Shown: positions 49,432 to 63,960 of the stretch, piece after piece
Layout: every line of letters begins with the position of its first letter
How positions within the stretch are numbered: the first letter of the stretch is position 1
Assembly (NCBI GenBank): GCA_023846275.1
Contig: CM043872.1
Location: forward strand, 26,960,670 to 27,024,669
Reading direction: 5' to 3'
DNA: 64,000 nucleotides
DNA from: Vanilla planifolia
Taxonomy: Eukaryota > Streptophyta > Magnoliopsida > Asparagales > Orchidaceae
The notes under the pieces: model-generated
The model's database searches: none
Told to the model about the DNA's origin: nothing
What the model saw: the letters and a program-made list of their open reading frames with translations, nothing else
Position numbers and translations under genes: made by a program

Positions 49432-50612
49432 ATGGCCGACACGTTCCTTTTCACATCCGAGTCTGTGAACGAGGGTCACCCCGATAAGCTTTGCGATCAG
49501 ATCTCAGATGCCATTCTTGATGCCTGCCTCGCCCAAGACCCTGATAGCAAGGTCGCCTGCGAAACTTGCACCAAGACCAACATGGTCATGGTATTCGGCG
49601 AGATCACCACCAAGGCCACTGTCGACTACGAGAAGATTGTCCGTGACACCTGTCGCTCTATTGGATTCGTCTCCGATGACGTTGGCCTCGATGCTGACAA
49701 CTGCAAAGTTCTGGTGAACATTGAAGAACAATCTCCCGATATAGCCCAGGGTGTTCATGGCCACTTCACCAAGCATCCGGAGGAAATTGGTGCTGGTGAC
49801 CAGGGTCACATGTTTGGCTACGCGACTGACGAGACTCCCGAGTATATGCCTCTTAGCCATGTCCTCGCCACCAAGCTCGGTGCTCGCCTCACCGAGGTGC
49901 GCAAGAATGGCACTTGTGCCTGGTTGAGGCCTGATGGCAAGACCCAAGTCACCGTCGAGTACCGCAACGACAATGGAGCCATGGTTCCCATTCGCGTCCA
50001 TACTGTCCTCATCTCCACACAACATGATGAGACTGTCACTAACGATGAAATTGCAGCCGACCTCAAGGAGCATGTCATCAAACCTGTCATCCCTGAACAA
50101 TACCTCGACGAGAAGACCATCTTCCACCTCAATCCGTCCGGTCGCTTTGTGATTGGTGGCCCTCATGGTGATGCGGGCCTTACAGGCAGGAAGATTATCA
50201 TAGACACGTACGGTGGTTGGGGAGCGCATGGTGGTGGAGCCTTTTCTGGCAAAGACCCCACCAAGGTCGATCGCAGTGGTGCCTACATTATGAGGCAAGC
50301 TGCAAAGAGCATTGTAGTCAATGGGCTCTCTAAGCGTTGCATTCTTCAAGTTTCCTATGCGATTGGTGTGCCGGAGCCTCTATCAGTCTTTGTTGATACT
50401 TACGGAACTGGTAGGATACCTGACAAGGAGATTCTTAAGATTGTTAGGAGAACTTCGACTTCAGGCCGGGAATGATTAGCATCAACCTTGATCTGAAGAG
50501 GAATGGCCGGTTTTTGAAAACTGCTGCATATGGGCACTTTGGCAGGGATGACCCAGACTTCACCTGGGAGGTGGTCAAGCCCCTCAAGAGGGAGAAGGCC
50601 GCTGCTGCTTAG
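49432..50612 (+). pseudogene. SAMS: S-adenosylmethionine synthetase, frameshifted near the 3' end
   Basis: Makes S-adenosylmethionine from methionine and ATP in the cytosol; the active site lies between subunits of a dimer. Motifs: GHPDK near residue 16, the ATP-binding GAGDQG near 121, and the phosphate-loop GGGAFSGKD near 268. The frame is intact to codon 339 (50446-50448, AGG). One G then appears to be missing from a G run, so the frame reads RRTSTSGRE and stops at 50475 (347 aa). In the +1 frame the normal C-terminus continues as [17 protein letters not shown] and [18 protein letters not shown] to a stop at 50612. Allowing for one base the total is 393 codons, the usual plant length. The lost 50-odd residues belong to the conserved C-terminal part. 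The tail (KREKAAAA) and a shortened KRNGRF segment also look unusual. A sequencing or assembly error is a real alternative. Confidence 0.9.
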
Positions 50613-53600
50613 GATGGAAGACCAGAGCAACAGAAAGAAATGTCATCCTTTTGTGTACGTTTAATAGTTCTCTTCTCTTCTGGTCCTTGTGAGCCTTCTC
50701 TCATTTTTTTTCACTCATTATTATTCATTTTTTCTATTCAATCATCTTTGTTATTATTCAGGCATTTGAATGAAACCTGTTCATTCAATTATGACATTGT
50801 TGAATGAATGAATGGTGACCTTAACCTCCCGTCTCATCCCTAAAAAATGAGGTTTCACGCATTGTTTGAAGTCTGTACTAATGTTGTTGTCATAGAATAG
50901 ATAAAGGAGATGAACTGAAAGCTAGCTAGCTCAGTCAAAAGCAATTTTTTGGTCGTCTGGTTTTTGATGGTTCATCGCTTGTCCTACTTGTATTCTTCCC
51001 GTTTTTGTGCCTCCCTCCAAGCTGACCGTTTCGGTTTTTCCTGCAGTGGACACCGCCCATCTTTAACCTTCTCTGGAATCTCACAGGTGACTGATTCCAT
51101 GATCATGCGGTAATGTTCTCCCCTTTCCTCGCAAGCCCTTCTCTAGCTACCTATCCTCTCTTATTGGCTTGTTTGGATCTCGCTGCCAGCCCGCTTTGCT
51201 TGTCAATATCTCGTCGCCGGTCGTCCTCAAACTTCCTCGTCGGTATCTCATCACCACCTTCTTCTTTGCTCGACGGTATCTTCCCGTCGCGTATCGCCTG
51301 CAGCTCATCGACCGAGTCCTTATCCAGCCTCCTCATATGGCAAAACAATTTGTTTATGGTTTGATTATTATTTTGTTAATGATATTGTTTATGTGGGATA
51401 ATATTTATTACTTATCAGCTCTTTATTTCTATTATATAGATTATTGATTATTAGGAGTGAGATAACATAAGTTATCCATAATGATCTTAAATTTTATATT
51501 AAATATTTATTTTTCTTATTATATCTATTTCTCTCCTTATCTCAACTTGGCTTTCAAGAAGATCACAATAGAATTCTAAATAATAATTCAAGTCATCATG
51601 AATAACATGTTTGTACTCATTTTGTGTTGTCATTCTTAAGATTTGAAAGCACTAGCAATGTTATTATTTTCTTTCTTTCATTTATGCATCATTTTGCTTT
51701 ATAAGGGACACACAAATGATTTTAAATAAAATTCCTTTGCTTATATTCTTTTGATTTGTGTGCATGTTTTATTTCTTATTCTTAGTATTAATTGCCAAAA
51801 GACAAAAAAAAGTGACATTCCTTTCTTTCAAATCTAGAATTGGAGGAATGATGAGACTTTTTTTTTATTTTGAATAGTCATCATTATATCTCTTCTTAAT
51901 TTAGCATGATGATTCTTCCTTATTTTTTTAATCTATTATTAGAGGCAATATTATATCCCTTCATCTCAAAGTAGCTTCAAAAGAAGGATCATACTCTCTT
52001 ATCCTAAAGCTATTATTGAAGAAGATTATTACTTTTTTGCAAACTAATTGAAAAATGATTTAAACAAACAAAAACAAAAGTAGAAAAATTAGCTCGGGAT
52101 GGTTAAGTCAACTAATCCTTTTATAATTTTTCTCTTGAACCTTTTGACAAATAAGTTTGACAACTTAAAAGGTTTTTGTATTCTATTCTTTGATTGATTA
52201 GCCTCTCTTCCTCTTTATATAATATCTTGAACTTGATATTTATGGATGTGATATTAGGTTTATAAGTTTCTAGAGAATACTAACTTAGAAGCTTCTAGAT
52301 TCTTTTATCACATCCCCTTATATTGTATTAGGTCAAACAATACATGTTTCCCAATTTTTAATACATCTATAGATAATCCCCAAATTGTATATTGACAATA
52401 ATGACATGACATTTTGTGTTTTCATCATCTATCATATTTTCTTAAGTTTTCTCAAGCTTCTTAACAATTCAGATGCCGTACAAGTGTGGATCTTCAATTT
52501 GCATCTTTTTAAGATTGTTGTGGTCCCCTTGATATCTCTTTAGCATCAATTCATCTCTCTTTGTACCATCATAATGACATTGGTTGTTCATTCATTTCTT
52601 TATTTGACTTTATAAATCCATATAACTTTATTATTTGGTCTCTTAAGTTATTTGTTCTATACATCTCAATCATGATCCCTAAATCATCTTATCATGATAT
52701 CTTTGTCATAGTCAGGAGTAGTTTCTATCTTGATGTTTATAATCTCGTTTATTTTTTGAGTTAAACCTTCTTATCAATGATATATGAGTCTAAGCTATCT
52801 TTTCTTCATCTCAATGTTATCTCTCAAGCTTCTCTCAATGTTATTTTAAATTTGATTGTTATTTTTTTTGAGGTTTCATTTAATCTTGAAGAAATCTTCC
52901 CTCTTTTATGAGGCTCCTTTGGGTTTGTTCTGTGTTCATTAAAATTTTTATCAAGTCATAATTACTCCTCTGGTAACTAAGGTAACTCGTAAAGAATCTT
53001 AAACTCCCAAATTTACAACAAGTATTACATTTGTTTCATCTTAAAAAACTATTTAATATTCATCACATAATATTTTAACTTTTTTACTCACATAATAGGT
53101 GTTTCAAAAACTCTTTTTTAAAGCATCTTCAATTTCTTAATTACAAATTCTATTATCAAATACAGCCAAAAGTGATGTGAATTCATTCTAGCTCATCAAA
53201 AAAATACAAAAGAAGTAAAATAGTTCCTTATTATTGAAAACAAATGTCTTTCTTTAAATGGTTTTTCTTAAATCTAGCATACTACGTCTAGAGACTACTC
53301 AATGATCCATGTCAAGTATCATTCCTTTTAAAAAAGAATTGATAAAAAATAATAAATTAATCACTTTAATTTATAATTTTTAATTTAGTTCTAAAAAAAG
53401 AGTTTTTCTGTCAATTTTGAATCAATTTTGACCAAATCAATCTAAAACAAGGTTGAAATCTCTTAAGATACGATTTTTATTTTAATGTGTTTTTAAAACT
53501 TTTAGTTATTTTTTTTTAAATCTTACCTTAAAAAATAATTTCATTAAAAATTTTAAAAATTATTTTTAAATTTATTTAATATTTAATCAAAACTGATCAA

Positions 53601-55847
53601 AATCAATATTACAACTAATAGCATAAAATAAAATCAAAATCACAATTAAAACCTATGAAGAAATCAAGAAAATAGAGACAAGTAGTCTTCTTTTACATCT
53701 AATCTCTCTAAATAGAAATCTCACAATTTAGGTCCAATTGTTGACGCCTGTCCTAACAAATGCACATAAAAAAGAAACCAAAAGCTTGATTGACTACATA
53801 GTGTCTTTTGACAATGCTAATTAAGTCTTGTTTCATATTTGAATTTATTTCGTTTTAAATTATATTTTAAACAAATATATTTTTATTCATGTATAAAATA
53901 TCCCTTTTAAAATTCTTTTTTACTTTTTTTTAAGGGATTTTAACTTTTGTGCTTTTGAAACTCTATCATTTATAATAATGTTTTGATGTATTATGCAATT
54001 TTATTATCTTAAGATATTATTTTTTTAATTATTTTATGTTGACAAAACAAAACAAAAATACTCTTATAATCATCTGTTTTGAATTATCATAAAAACACTA
54101 TGATAATGAGTGAATTATTTTCTCTTTATGACTTTGTACTCTACTTAGGTCATTAAGTTTTACGATATCTTCACTCATAAAACAAATTGAGAATGAGACA
54201 TGCAAACTTGGTTAAATAATAATGTAATTATATTTTTATCCTAAAACATTAGGTGCAAATTCAAAACCAACTAGATGATAATCTTACTAGGATGCTTTAA
54301 CACAAAGAGAAAATAGAAGCTTGGCTGACTACTCAACCTGTATTTGATTGTATTAATTCAAGGAGTTCTGAGGGAGATTGTTCATTTTCACTAAGATAAA
54401 TAGTTTATTTGATTATGTACTATATATTAGATGTTTCTATATGAGTTAATTTTATTTGTATGATGATAGATATGTTGTAATTTATTTTTTACAATGAGAA
54501 TTTATTGGATGAAATTGGCTTTTGAAATAAAAAATGTAATCATTTTATATAACTTTTATTTGGATTTAAAAATATAACAAGTGATTTTGGTTTTTATATA
54601 AAAAGTTTTAAAAAAAAAGATGAGAAGTTGAATGGTGCATTATGAATGATGAGTGTTCACCACATTAGGAGTATGATATTGAATACAAGAGACTTTTACA
54701 AACATTATAGGATGAATTAAGGATAAAACTCCTACGCTTCACTATTTATCATCAATAAATGAAAGAGCTAATAGATATAATAAAAGTTTGAACAATTTGT
54801 TGTGTTATTGATTGTTGATCATCTTATTGGTGTGAACACTCCATTTTTTATAATTTATTTTGCATATAGTGGCTCCACCATTAGGTCTATGAGATCAAGT
54901 TAATGTCATATAGTTATAAGACATGAAAACAAAAATCATATGAGATAGGATCAACTCTTTTACCATATTGATATAACATGTTTGCCAATTTTTTTGCACA
55001 AAAAAAGCATCCATTTAAGGAAATACAAAAACTCGTGCAAAAAAATTGTAAAAAGTGTGTAGATTCTTGATAAAGATTTTACTTATCACGTGAGGGTGAT
55101 ATAGTCATGCTTTAAGTACTTTTGAAAAGAATTTTATCTCAAAAGATATGATCATTCAAAATGCTAAAATGATTAGTAAAAAAATACATGTGAGGTGGAT
55201 TTATCCAAATTTTTTTATTGGGCATTAGTCCAATTTTTATTGTAACTGATTTGATTGTTATTAGAAGCATAATTTTAACATTTCTATTCTTTATTCTTTT
55301 TCTCTATTGTATTAATAGCAAGTGCTCTCTTTATGACAAAAATTTGACACTCGATTTAGATTAGTTAGTCCTTACATTAGTCATATGAGTGATCCCTAAT
55401 CCCATGACTCTAACAAAAAACTTTAGCTCGACATTTTTCAATAACATGCCTAGCATAAAATATTGACAAAATTTTCTCTTTATTGATCATCATGAAATCA
55501 GGTTTTGGCTATTTTAGTTGCTAAGATCATCCTTGAGCTTAAAGGTGGAGAGCATAAGTAATAAGTGTGCTAACGAGGCATTTGAATGGAAAGGACTCCA
55601 TGGTATTGCTTGAGAACCTTTAATGACTTTCCATAGGTTTATTATAAGAGTTTTATTACAACATTTATTGTAAGCAAGCTCTTTCAAATTGTTGGACAAA
55701 GTTTCAATGTTCCTAGCATACATAATGCTATACAAATATGTACATTTACTACATAAATATCTCTAATTTTACCAAACAATCTCATATTACTTGATTGCTT
55801 CATAAAGAGACATTAATTCATTAATTTATGACTTGTTAATTTTTTTG

Positions 55848-55930
<83 letters not shown>

Positions 55931-56900
55931 CATAGGACATCTATTTTTTCAAGTGTTCTCATATACGTATCTTGTATTTTTTGAGCTATGATACCTAAAA
56001 TATATGAGATACTTTCAATGTCTAAACATATATGTGTATGATTCAATTTTACATTTAAGTGCATAATCTAATGATTCCATGCCAACTTCAATAATATTTT
56101 TTTTTTGGAATTTAAGATTCTTAAGACTTAAGGTTTACATCTACATCATGCATTTTTAGATAGCCCTTGGATAATACTAGCATAATGGTGATTGGATAAA
56201 AAACATTTTATTTAAATATTATGTAGACAAGAATGATTAAAACTACTTATATAATTCTTAAAATTAGTCAGATTAATTTAAAATCATTTAGTATAAATCA
56301 CTCTTATTTGATAACTTAAACTAGAGTTTTTTATTGGCTTACAAGTCATATCAAAAGACATAATTAAAATATATTTAGAATTATTTTCTATTGCAAATAT
56401 TTAAAATTATTTATTACTCACAAGTACTTATACACTATGAAAGTTTTCTCATGTGTTTAAGAACTATGATGGTACTATGAAAGTTCCTCTTCCTTAAGCA
56501 TAAAGCAAAATTAACTCAAGGTGAGACACAATGATGTCTTTGACCTATCATTCAACATGAGTTTTGCATTAAGAACCTGCATATTTTTATTTTTCTTTTA
56601 TTATGCTCTTATACAAAGTGTTTAACTAGTTATAATGTCAACTCTATAAAATTTTACATAATACTTATTTGTTATCTTAAATTTGGAACCCTACTAAAAA
56701 AAAATAATGTCTAAAGTTCTATAAATTATATTTTTTTATTATGTTTTATTTTAGTTTTTTTTTTCACTTGATTTGAGATAAATTTAGTTTGTACTATGGT
56801 TGTAATTTGTTTTCTTCTTTTTTTTTCTTAATTTTTTTCGCTTCTTGACAAGAGGCCGTCTCTCTCTCATGGTGTCTCGGTCAGCTGCTTGTAGTCCACA
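50613..56900. other. Intergenic region
   Basis: Contains the SAM synthetase 3' UTR (to roughly 50860), a moderately GC-rich patch at about 51050-51350 without recognisable homology, and then AT-rich DNA. Short open stretches occur but none looks like a gene. A long (TA)n repeat lies at 55849-55924. Confidence 0.5.
55849..55924. repeat. (TA)n microsatellite, about 38 units
   Basis: A 76-bp pure TA run. It is self-complementary and prone to length change. Confidence 0.95.
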
Positions 56901-57019
56901 AACTGGCACGGAAAGACTACCACGGAGAGAAGTTTCCCATACATAATTTGATCAAATATTCAAACTTTCGTCAGATGTTTGACAGATGTGCCACGTGCGT
57001 TTGGGCCACCAAGTCAATG

Positions 57020-57252
57020 AAACGGAAGCTGAGGCGGTGTGGGTACCGGAGGTGAGGTTCACCCTGCTCTTATAGCTGTAACTGGACAGGAGAGCGAGGA
57101 AGTGTGGAGGAAGCAGCAAAGCTATCGATCTCTCGTCACCTATCACGGCAGGGAGGGAAGAGGGCAATTTCTGTGTCTTCGGAAAGCTCCTCTCAGATAT
57201 TATCAGATCCGGAGGTCGATCATCCAAAATTCAGTTTAAGAGCGACTGAGAG
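57020..57252 (+). other. Putative noncoding first exon of the PTI1-like kinase gene
   Basis: A GC-richer stretch ends in a good splice donor (ACTGAGAG, then GTGAGATT) at 57252/57253. The next exon begins after the TTTTTGGCAG acceptor at 58501. The 5' limit is a guess. Confidence 0.45.
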
Positions 57253-58546
57253 GTGAGATTTCTTCCGAAAGCCCATGTTGTTTCGTCGATTTCTGTTTCT
57301 TTGGGTGGTGGTGGTGTTTTACTCGACTGACAACTTTAACTTTATTGCGATCCATCTTTGATTTCATGTGGTCGCTGTCGAGTTTGGTTTCTGGTCGTAC
57401 TTAGAGTAATGAATGACCAGTGTCTTTAGTCCTTGTGGTAGAAGAAGGTTTCTTGTAAAATTTCACTGCGTTGCAAATTCTTCACGAAGTGCAGCCAAAC
57501 CCTTGGTTTGCTGTAACGGAATACTGGGAAGTAGGAACAATTTATTGGTAGGAAAATTCAACAGCTGTTCCGCGATTACTCGTTCAGTACGTGTTGAAGG
57601 ACGAATTTTTCTCAATGAAGGTGCACTGCACGTCCCATCCACTGAAATATGCTGGGTGAGATGGTCCTTTCCAGTTGTGGGTTGTGACGGAGTGTAAAGA
57701 AGGTTCGGTTTTTATTGTTTTGTCCGGATTACTAGATATCTTTGATCAATTTTAGATTTAAATGGAATTGTTTGCTATGGGCACTTGTTTACACCTGGTG
57801 GAAGCTGTGGACACTTAAAGGGCCCATCATCGCTCTGGTCTAATTCTCTCTTGTTTATGTTTTACGTTCGAAATGTTTAACATGATCTTTATTGGTGGGA
57901 TTAAGATACACACCCACCCATCCACCCCCACACTCACACCACAACAACAGATAATTGTGAATTGCATGCCATTGCATGAAGCTTGAGATGATTCCTAACA
58001 GATATAATCCTTGGTAGCCCTGGATATGGTGATGACTCCTTCCTCAGAAGTCTCATTTAGTCCTTGCTTTGTTATTTAGGGAAAGTAAAGTGCAAACTCT
58101 TTTATCATAAAAAGGTTTGGATTCTTGGCTTTTTCTTCTATATGCAGAGATATCTTTCAATGGAATATTTTCATTTTGTGTTGTACGTTTATGGTTTGAC
58201 TTTATTTATCCTGGCATGAGTTTGACTACTTGAAGGCTAGAATTTGTGTACACATTGAAAATTCGGATTGATAAAAGCATTTTGTGGACGTAACATGATC
58301 AGACATGAATGTATAGTATTGTGTATGGTTCATGAATGTAAGAAGCATAATTTTTCTTGTTCTTCTTTATTTTCATTAATGTGGTTTTTCCATAATATTA
58401 CTGCTTCTTGAAGAAAGCTCAACAAACAATATGTTTCTGCCCTTTTGTTTGAGCAATATTGTTGTACATGATGGTTCATATTGATTCTTTCTTTTTGGCA
58501 GTTGTGTGAAGAAAACAGGTTTTCTACTGAAGGAAAAAAGGAAAAT

Positions 58547-59879
58547 ATGTCGTGCTTTAGTTGTTGTGTTGAGCAAGATCTCCACCAACCCCCTGTTAAG
58601 AAAGGGCCCTTTCCTAACACTAATGCAACAGGTAGTGTCATTGTCACATTTTTTGCTTTTTCTAGATCAAATAATTGTTTAATAAGATAACCTAGTTGCA
58701 TTTGTGATGAGGTGCTAATGATCCTTATCATAAGAAGTAATGCTGATAGCATCATTGTTATAGAGCATGTCCTTACATAAGATCCTTACAAAGTAGCGCT
58801 TATCTGTTTTGCAATGGTTGCATCTTGCAACCGTTATAGTTCTTAATTGTGGTGTATATGTAAGTTTCTTTTAGTTCAACCGAAGTGGTTGTAAATTAAT
58901 AATCCATGGTGAATTTTGGGTGCCATGGACTGCAGTAGTTATCTTTTGGTTGAATTTAGTGTTTGCAAGAGCTTTCTAGTGAAAAAGCTAGAATTTTAAG
59001 TGTTGTTCAGTGTGACAGTCATGTTGATCAGTATTGGAATTTTTGTCTGGTATTGCTGAGTGGGCTATGCAAAAGCTCAGGGCCTATTTTTTGTTGGGGG
59101 TACTTTACAGAGTGTTTCCATGTGGGGCATATAGTATGTATAAGGCGAGTAGTTATCAAGAAATTAAATGAATTGTTTTAATGTGAAGTACTGTCACCGT
59201 TTTAATTCATAACCATTCAAGTGAATTTTACTAACAAAGGGATGAGGTTTTCCTGATTTCCTGTAATTACGAAGCCTGCTGTAAATTTTACTAACAAAGG
59301 GATGTGGTTTTGCTGTCTACAAAAACTAATTGGAGGCTTTTTTTTTAATTGCTACTTTTTTGTATTGTACTTGCTAGTGTTATTACTTTGTTTAAATGCA
59401 TGGCAAATACACATTCAATTGTCATGCAGGTGGCGATGGAGCATATCATGCATCTGATCCTGCGCCAAAGGGTGTTCAAAGTGTTAAAGTGCAACCCATC
59501 GAAGTTCCCTCTATTCCGTTTGAAGAAATAAAGGAAATAACTGATAATTTTGGAAACAATGCATTAATTGGGGAGGGTTCTTACGGTAGAGTGTATTATG
59601 GTGTCCTAAAAAATGGTAAAGCTGCTGCTTTAAAAAAATTAGATTCCAGTAAGCAACCAGATGATGAATTTCTAGCACAGGTGTCCTTGTAAACTATGCA
59701 AATTATATGATTGAATTTTTCATGCATGGGCATCTCATGAAATGAAATACAGGTATCTATGGTGTCAAGGTTGAAGAATGCAAATGTGGTTGAGCTGCTT
59801 GGTTATTATGTTGATGGAAGTATCCGAGTCCTTGCATATGAGTTTGCAACAATGGGATCCCTTCACGACATTCTTCATG
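58547..59879 (+). CDS. PTI1: PTI1-like receptor-like cytoplasmic kinase, 5' coding exons (partial)
   Basis: PTI1-type kinases are soluble serine/threonine kinases acting below AGC kinases such as OXI1 in defence and oxidative signalling. Coding exons: 58547-58631, 59430-59680 and 59753-59879, with GT/AG borders and phase kept (154 codons so far). The N-terminus MSCFSCC offers cysteines for S-acylation. The kinase domain starts [14 protein letters not shown], with a glycine loop [12 protein letters not shown], the invariant Lys in AALKKLD, and [19 protein letters not shown] to [10 protein letters not shown]. The exons with the catalytic HRD and DFG motifs are not visible through 64000. Either the next intron exceeds 4.1 kb or the gene is truncated here. 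Confidence 0.88.
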
Positions 59880-62399
59880 GTAAATGATAATAACATGCTG
59901 ATCATGCTTACATGTTTGTGGCTTTAAAATTGTTCTCTGTTTTTACCGTATCAGTTTTGATCTTATAGAAGCTTTACCTATGTATTTGCATATTTTTGTT
60001 CACAATTCAAAGTTTACCATCTCTGCTATCCGAGCTTGAATTGGAAGCATTGATTTTCCTGCATTTTGTTTCTGAATGATGGTGATGGCTTTGTTGGAAC
60101 CTGACTTTCTGTGGTAAAATCAACACAAGATTCCACAGCTATAATCACTACAGTGTCACATTCATAATAAGGCATGACCTTATTCTAGGGAAGTTTGTCT
60201 TCTCTTTGGGATTGCTTGACCAGATATAATTGACATTATTCAAACGCTGATATACCTTAACTGTTATGGTACAACCAATAATGGGCTAATCTAGTGACCT
60301 TGGGGTTTCAGATAAACATATACACAATCTTACATCCCAGCCTTAGCCTCAAAAAATTTGCTTCTCTGATATCTTGTTTCCCTAAGCTTGGTCACGTGGG
60401 CACCTTCCCATTGCACATCTCCATATTGGAAAATAATGCTTCTTTCCCTTGCGAGAAGGTCAATTCAAGTCCAACTCTAGCGCTATTCAGTCTAGTCAGT
60501 GAAATACAGTAGTTTTGTTCTGTTGGCATTGCTTGGGGCTTCCCCATCCCTCTCTTTGCTCTCTGAAGCCACTTTGCAATTTTGCTCTCTTCTGCTTTTT
60601 GTCATGGAACTCTTCAAAAGCATTTTCCCACCATACAATGAAGGCATTAGGAAAGCTCATCTTACATGCCTAAGGGGCTGTTACCTCTTTCAAGAGGGGC
60701 CCTCTCTAGAGATCATTTGACCTCTTCCTTTCCTTTAATTCCTCCGGCACCTTCCACCTATGGGTTTTTGGTTGTTCTCATTGAATGTGATCCCTTACTC
60801 CATGAATTCCTTTTTGTCGTCCCATATAAATTAAGTTGATAAAGGACCGCCCTTTATAAGCCCATTTGTGCGGAACTCTTGGGACTCAGATTCCATGCCT
60901 AGTTCAGTTAAACTGAGGATTATACTAATACTATGTATGAATGTAGCTTACCTGAGAGAAGAGGAGGCAAGAACTTGCTCAGTATGTAACTTCTATGGAC
61001 CATTGGTCTTCAATTGCTTGTGCTTGTGAGATGCTTCAGAAATATCACTTATTTGATTGTAGGTTTATTTCATGCACTCAATGGAAAACTTGCGTATTTG
61101 ATCAAATATTTATCTGCAACACAACAACAGAAGACTTTGTCAACACCTTAGGACCCCAACAGAGTTAATGTTTTATTAAACTAGATATAGAATGTGTTTT
61201 TATACTGATGGCCAAATTCCATTTGGTCAAGCTTGAAGAGATCGGTGCAGCAATTATGGTGGATATTTATTTTGGGAATGTGTGGTGATTGAAAAAAGTT
61301 TCGGTTAATGAGGTTACTGTTTTAGCATTGTTAGTGTTGAAATATATCAGCTGTGTTAAAACCTTCATTTATTTACTCTTTTGATACATTGGTTTTTTTT
61401 TCTACATTGTCCATTCCCCCCCCCCCTCAAATTGAGGATTTTCCTGCAAATCTTATGTACTATTTTATTTTCTATTGTCTATCAACTTCCATATGCTTCC
61501 ATTTTATGATGAATGTGACCCTGAATTCAATACATTTGACCATGTAGTGATTGTTTAATTAAGGTACTGTTTAGAATCAGTAATGTGCAGCACATGGGTT
61601 TCTAATTCAGGTGTAAATGTACAGTTCTTGAATATTTTTATGTAGATGTCAAGCTAGACTTACCCAGGGCATTATCATGTTTATAATTGCAAGACTTGAT
61701 ATCTATAAACTTCTGTCTACTTTATGGCGGTGAACATTGTTTGATGACTACTTCTCATTCAATTTCAGCAGGATGGTTGCACAAATTTGTTGCTGCTAGA
61801 GGATTTTATTTTCAATTGACTGTTATGTTGAGTTGAATTAATTTTATAATTATGGATAAATATTTAAAAGTCAATGTAATGAATGTTGACAGAAATGGAG
61901 GTAGAATTATAGCTTTAAAGATTATAACATTTGAACGACCTATAATTTTGTTACGGTGTATTCCTTTCAAATAGGATTGGGTGGGTGATATCTGAGGATT
62001 CTTAGGACAAATTGAGGAATTAATACAGATCTTACCATGTGAAAAGCTATTTTATAATAGGAGACCTAATTGATCATTAGGAAATGAAGCAAACGTTTTC
62101 AGAACTTAATGTAATGGTTATAGTATTGGGGAAAACTATTTTAGAGTTTGTTTATCTTGAGCTTTTATGATTGTTAATATTATTCGAGAAATGAGGACCA
62201 TTATCATAGTAGATTTTAAGGTTATAGAGCATTTATTTCTTCATAGTGATAAGGGATTGACTAAGGTCATATGAAGATAATGTTTGAATATTCATTATCT
62301 ACTAATATCCAACTTAGAAGTTTTTGATAAAAAACAAATTAAAATAACTTTTAGAATTAGATTCTAGAATCTTAAGGATAAAGGTTTCTTTGTAGAGAT
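59880..62399 (+). other. Intron of the PTI1-like gene (first part)
   Basis: Begins with the donor GTAAATGA after exon 3. I looked for the expected kinase subdomains V-VII and did not find them. There is a nine-base C run near 61420. No other gene was supported. Confidence 0.5.
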
Positions 62400-63960
62400 G
62401 GTAAGCTAATTTTATTTGTAATGTTCCTGGTTTTGTGTAATATAGAAAAGATGTATTTGGTGAAACAAGAGGATATACTTCAAGTTATAGAAAGAAATAA
62501 TGATAGAAATAAGAAGTATAGGAAAAAATTAAAGGAGAAAGTTATGTTATAAAGTTTGTTATAATAGCAAGAATATTGATTATTAGTAGATGTATAAACT
62601 AGTAGAATGCGAGGCAAAAAAAATAGTATTACGAAGAAATTAGTTTTAGAAATTTATATAAAAAATTAAGACTAAAGATGAAATGACTTATATCAAAGAA
62701 CTATCTAAAGTAAAATATATAAAGAAGCATATTAAATCTAAGTAGAAGAGCTATTTGCATAAGCTCTTCAATGAAACTTGTGAAAAAGTGATAAATTAAA
62801 TAGAACTTAGTTGTTTGAAAGAAAATATAAAATTTTCTTCATATGATAAAGTTCATAAAATGAAGGCATTTTGCATATTCAGATTTGTGGCCTTCCACAA
62901 TTCCAACAACTGCCCTTATTTTTGATTGATCACAAAGCTTCCCATTCTTTCTTTCACTTGGAACCTTTGTTCCTTTGTCCTATGCTTATCTTTTGTAACT
63001 AGATTACCAACATCGAAGCAATAGAAGCTTGGAAGAAGATTAAATGTATAGAAGTAATAGACATGTATCCTATTTCTATAGATGTGTAGAAATGGTTTGG
63101 AGAAAGAATTTATTGGCTTATTAAGTTATTCAACATTATTTTGAAAAGAAAAAAAAATTAGATGTATTTACAAAATTCAAAATTATGTTAATTATAAGAG
63201 AATTAAATTGTTCCATGTTTTGATATTATTAAAGATAGCGATTTAATACAAAGTATGATATCATACATGTACCTAAAAATGAATTTAGGTATATATCATA
63301 AAAGTTTGTCATGGAGGCTATATATTTGTTGAAAAGTTTAATAGAGAATTTTTAGTTAATATAAGATGATATTTATTTGCTTTTATTGATTAATTAAAGA
63401 CATAAGAGAAAATTTATAGAAAAATGCTTTGGAAGGTCTTAGAAAAGTAAAGGTTTAGTATTGCATACATTTAATTTTCAAGAGAATGATAAAGAAAGGA
63501 ATGCATGTATTTATTTTATGTTATTTGTAGATTTCATCCAAGTTCTATTAAGTTCTTATATTTTTGCATTTGTTATGATTATGTTTACTAGTTAATTCAA
63601 ATGAAACTTCATATTATATGTTTTTTTTATGATATTATACTTGTTGATATAGAAGTTCCTATAGTATGTGCTTTTGGTTGTTTGTACATGTTGACAAAAC
63701 TAGGCAACAAGCTAAAGCAAATATGGAATTATAAAAAACTGATTAGATCAAAAGTTCAACATCTGATATGCAAGTTTTGTTTAGTTGAGAGTATACTTAA
63801 AAGAAAGATAAGGGTTGATGATTATTAAATATTAAAACATAAAGGATTTTGTTATTTAGTGTATTTATATCAAAATGTTGAAAAAATTATTGTAGATATC
63901 ATTGATCAAAATAAATTAGAATTATTTAAAATGATTTTGCATCTAATTGGTTTATGGTAA
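62400..63960 (+). mobile_element. Decayed LINE reverse transcriptase
   Basis: Three-frame reading on the plus strand gives non-LTR reverse transcriptase pieces in order. At about 63310-63450 lies a stretch like MEAIYLL followed by DIRENL and KNALEGLRK. At about 63590-63660 lies the catalytic region, eroded to FFYDIILVDIE (normally ending in a double-Asp motif). At about 63740-63940 lies RSKVQHLICKF, then VESILKRKIRVDD, then KHKGFCYLVYLYQ. Stops and frameshifts break every part. It sits in the PTI1-like gene's long intron. Confidence 0.7.

Noticed and set aside
49504..50349. Long antisense frame opposite SAM synthetase
   Set aside because: It is a by-product of GC-rich codon use in the real gene and resembles no known family.
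51151..51364. Short frames in the GC-richer patch downstream of SAM synthetase
   Set aside because: No homology, start context or splice sites that I could support; possibly eroded repeat sequence.
55813..56064. Frame with repeated Tyr-Ile
   Set aside because: It is the translation of the TA microsatellite.
63601..63828. 75-codon open frame at the right end
   Set aside because: It is one surviving frame of a decayed LINE reverse transcriptase, not a separate gene.
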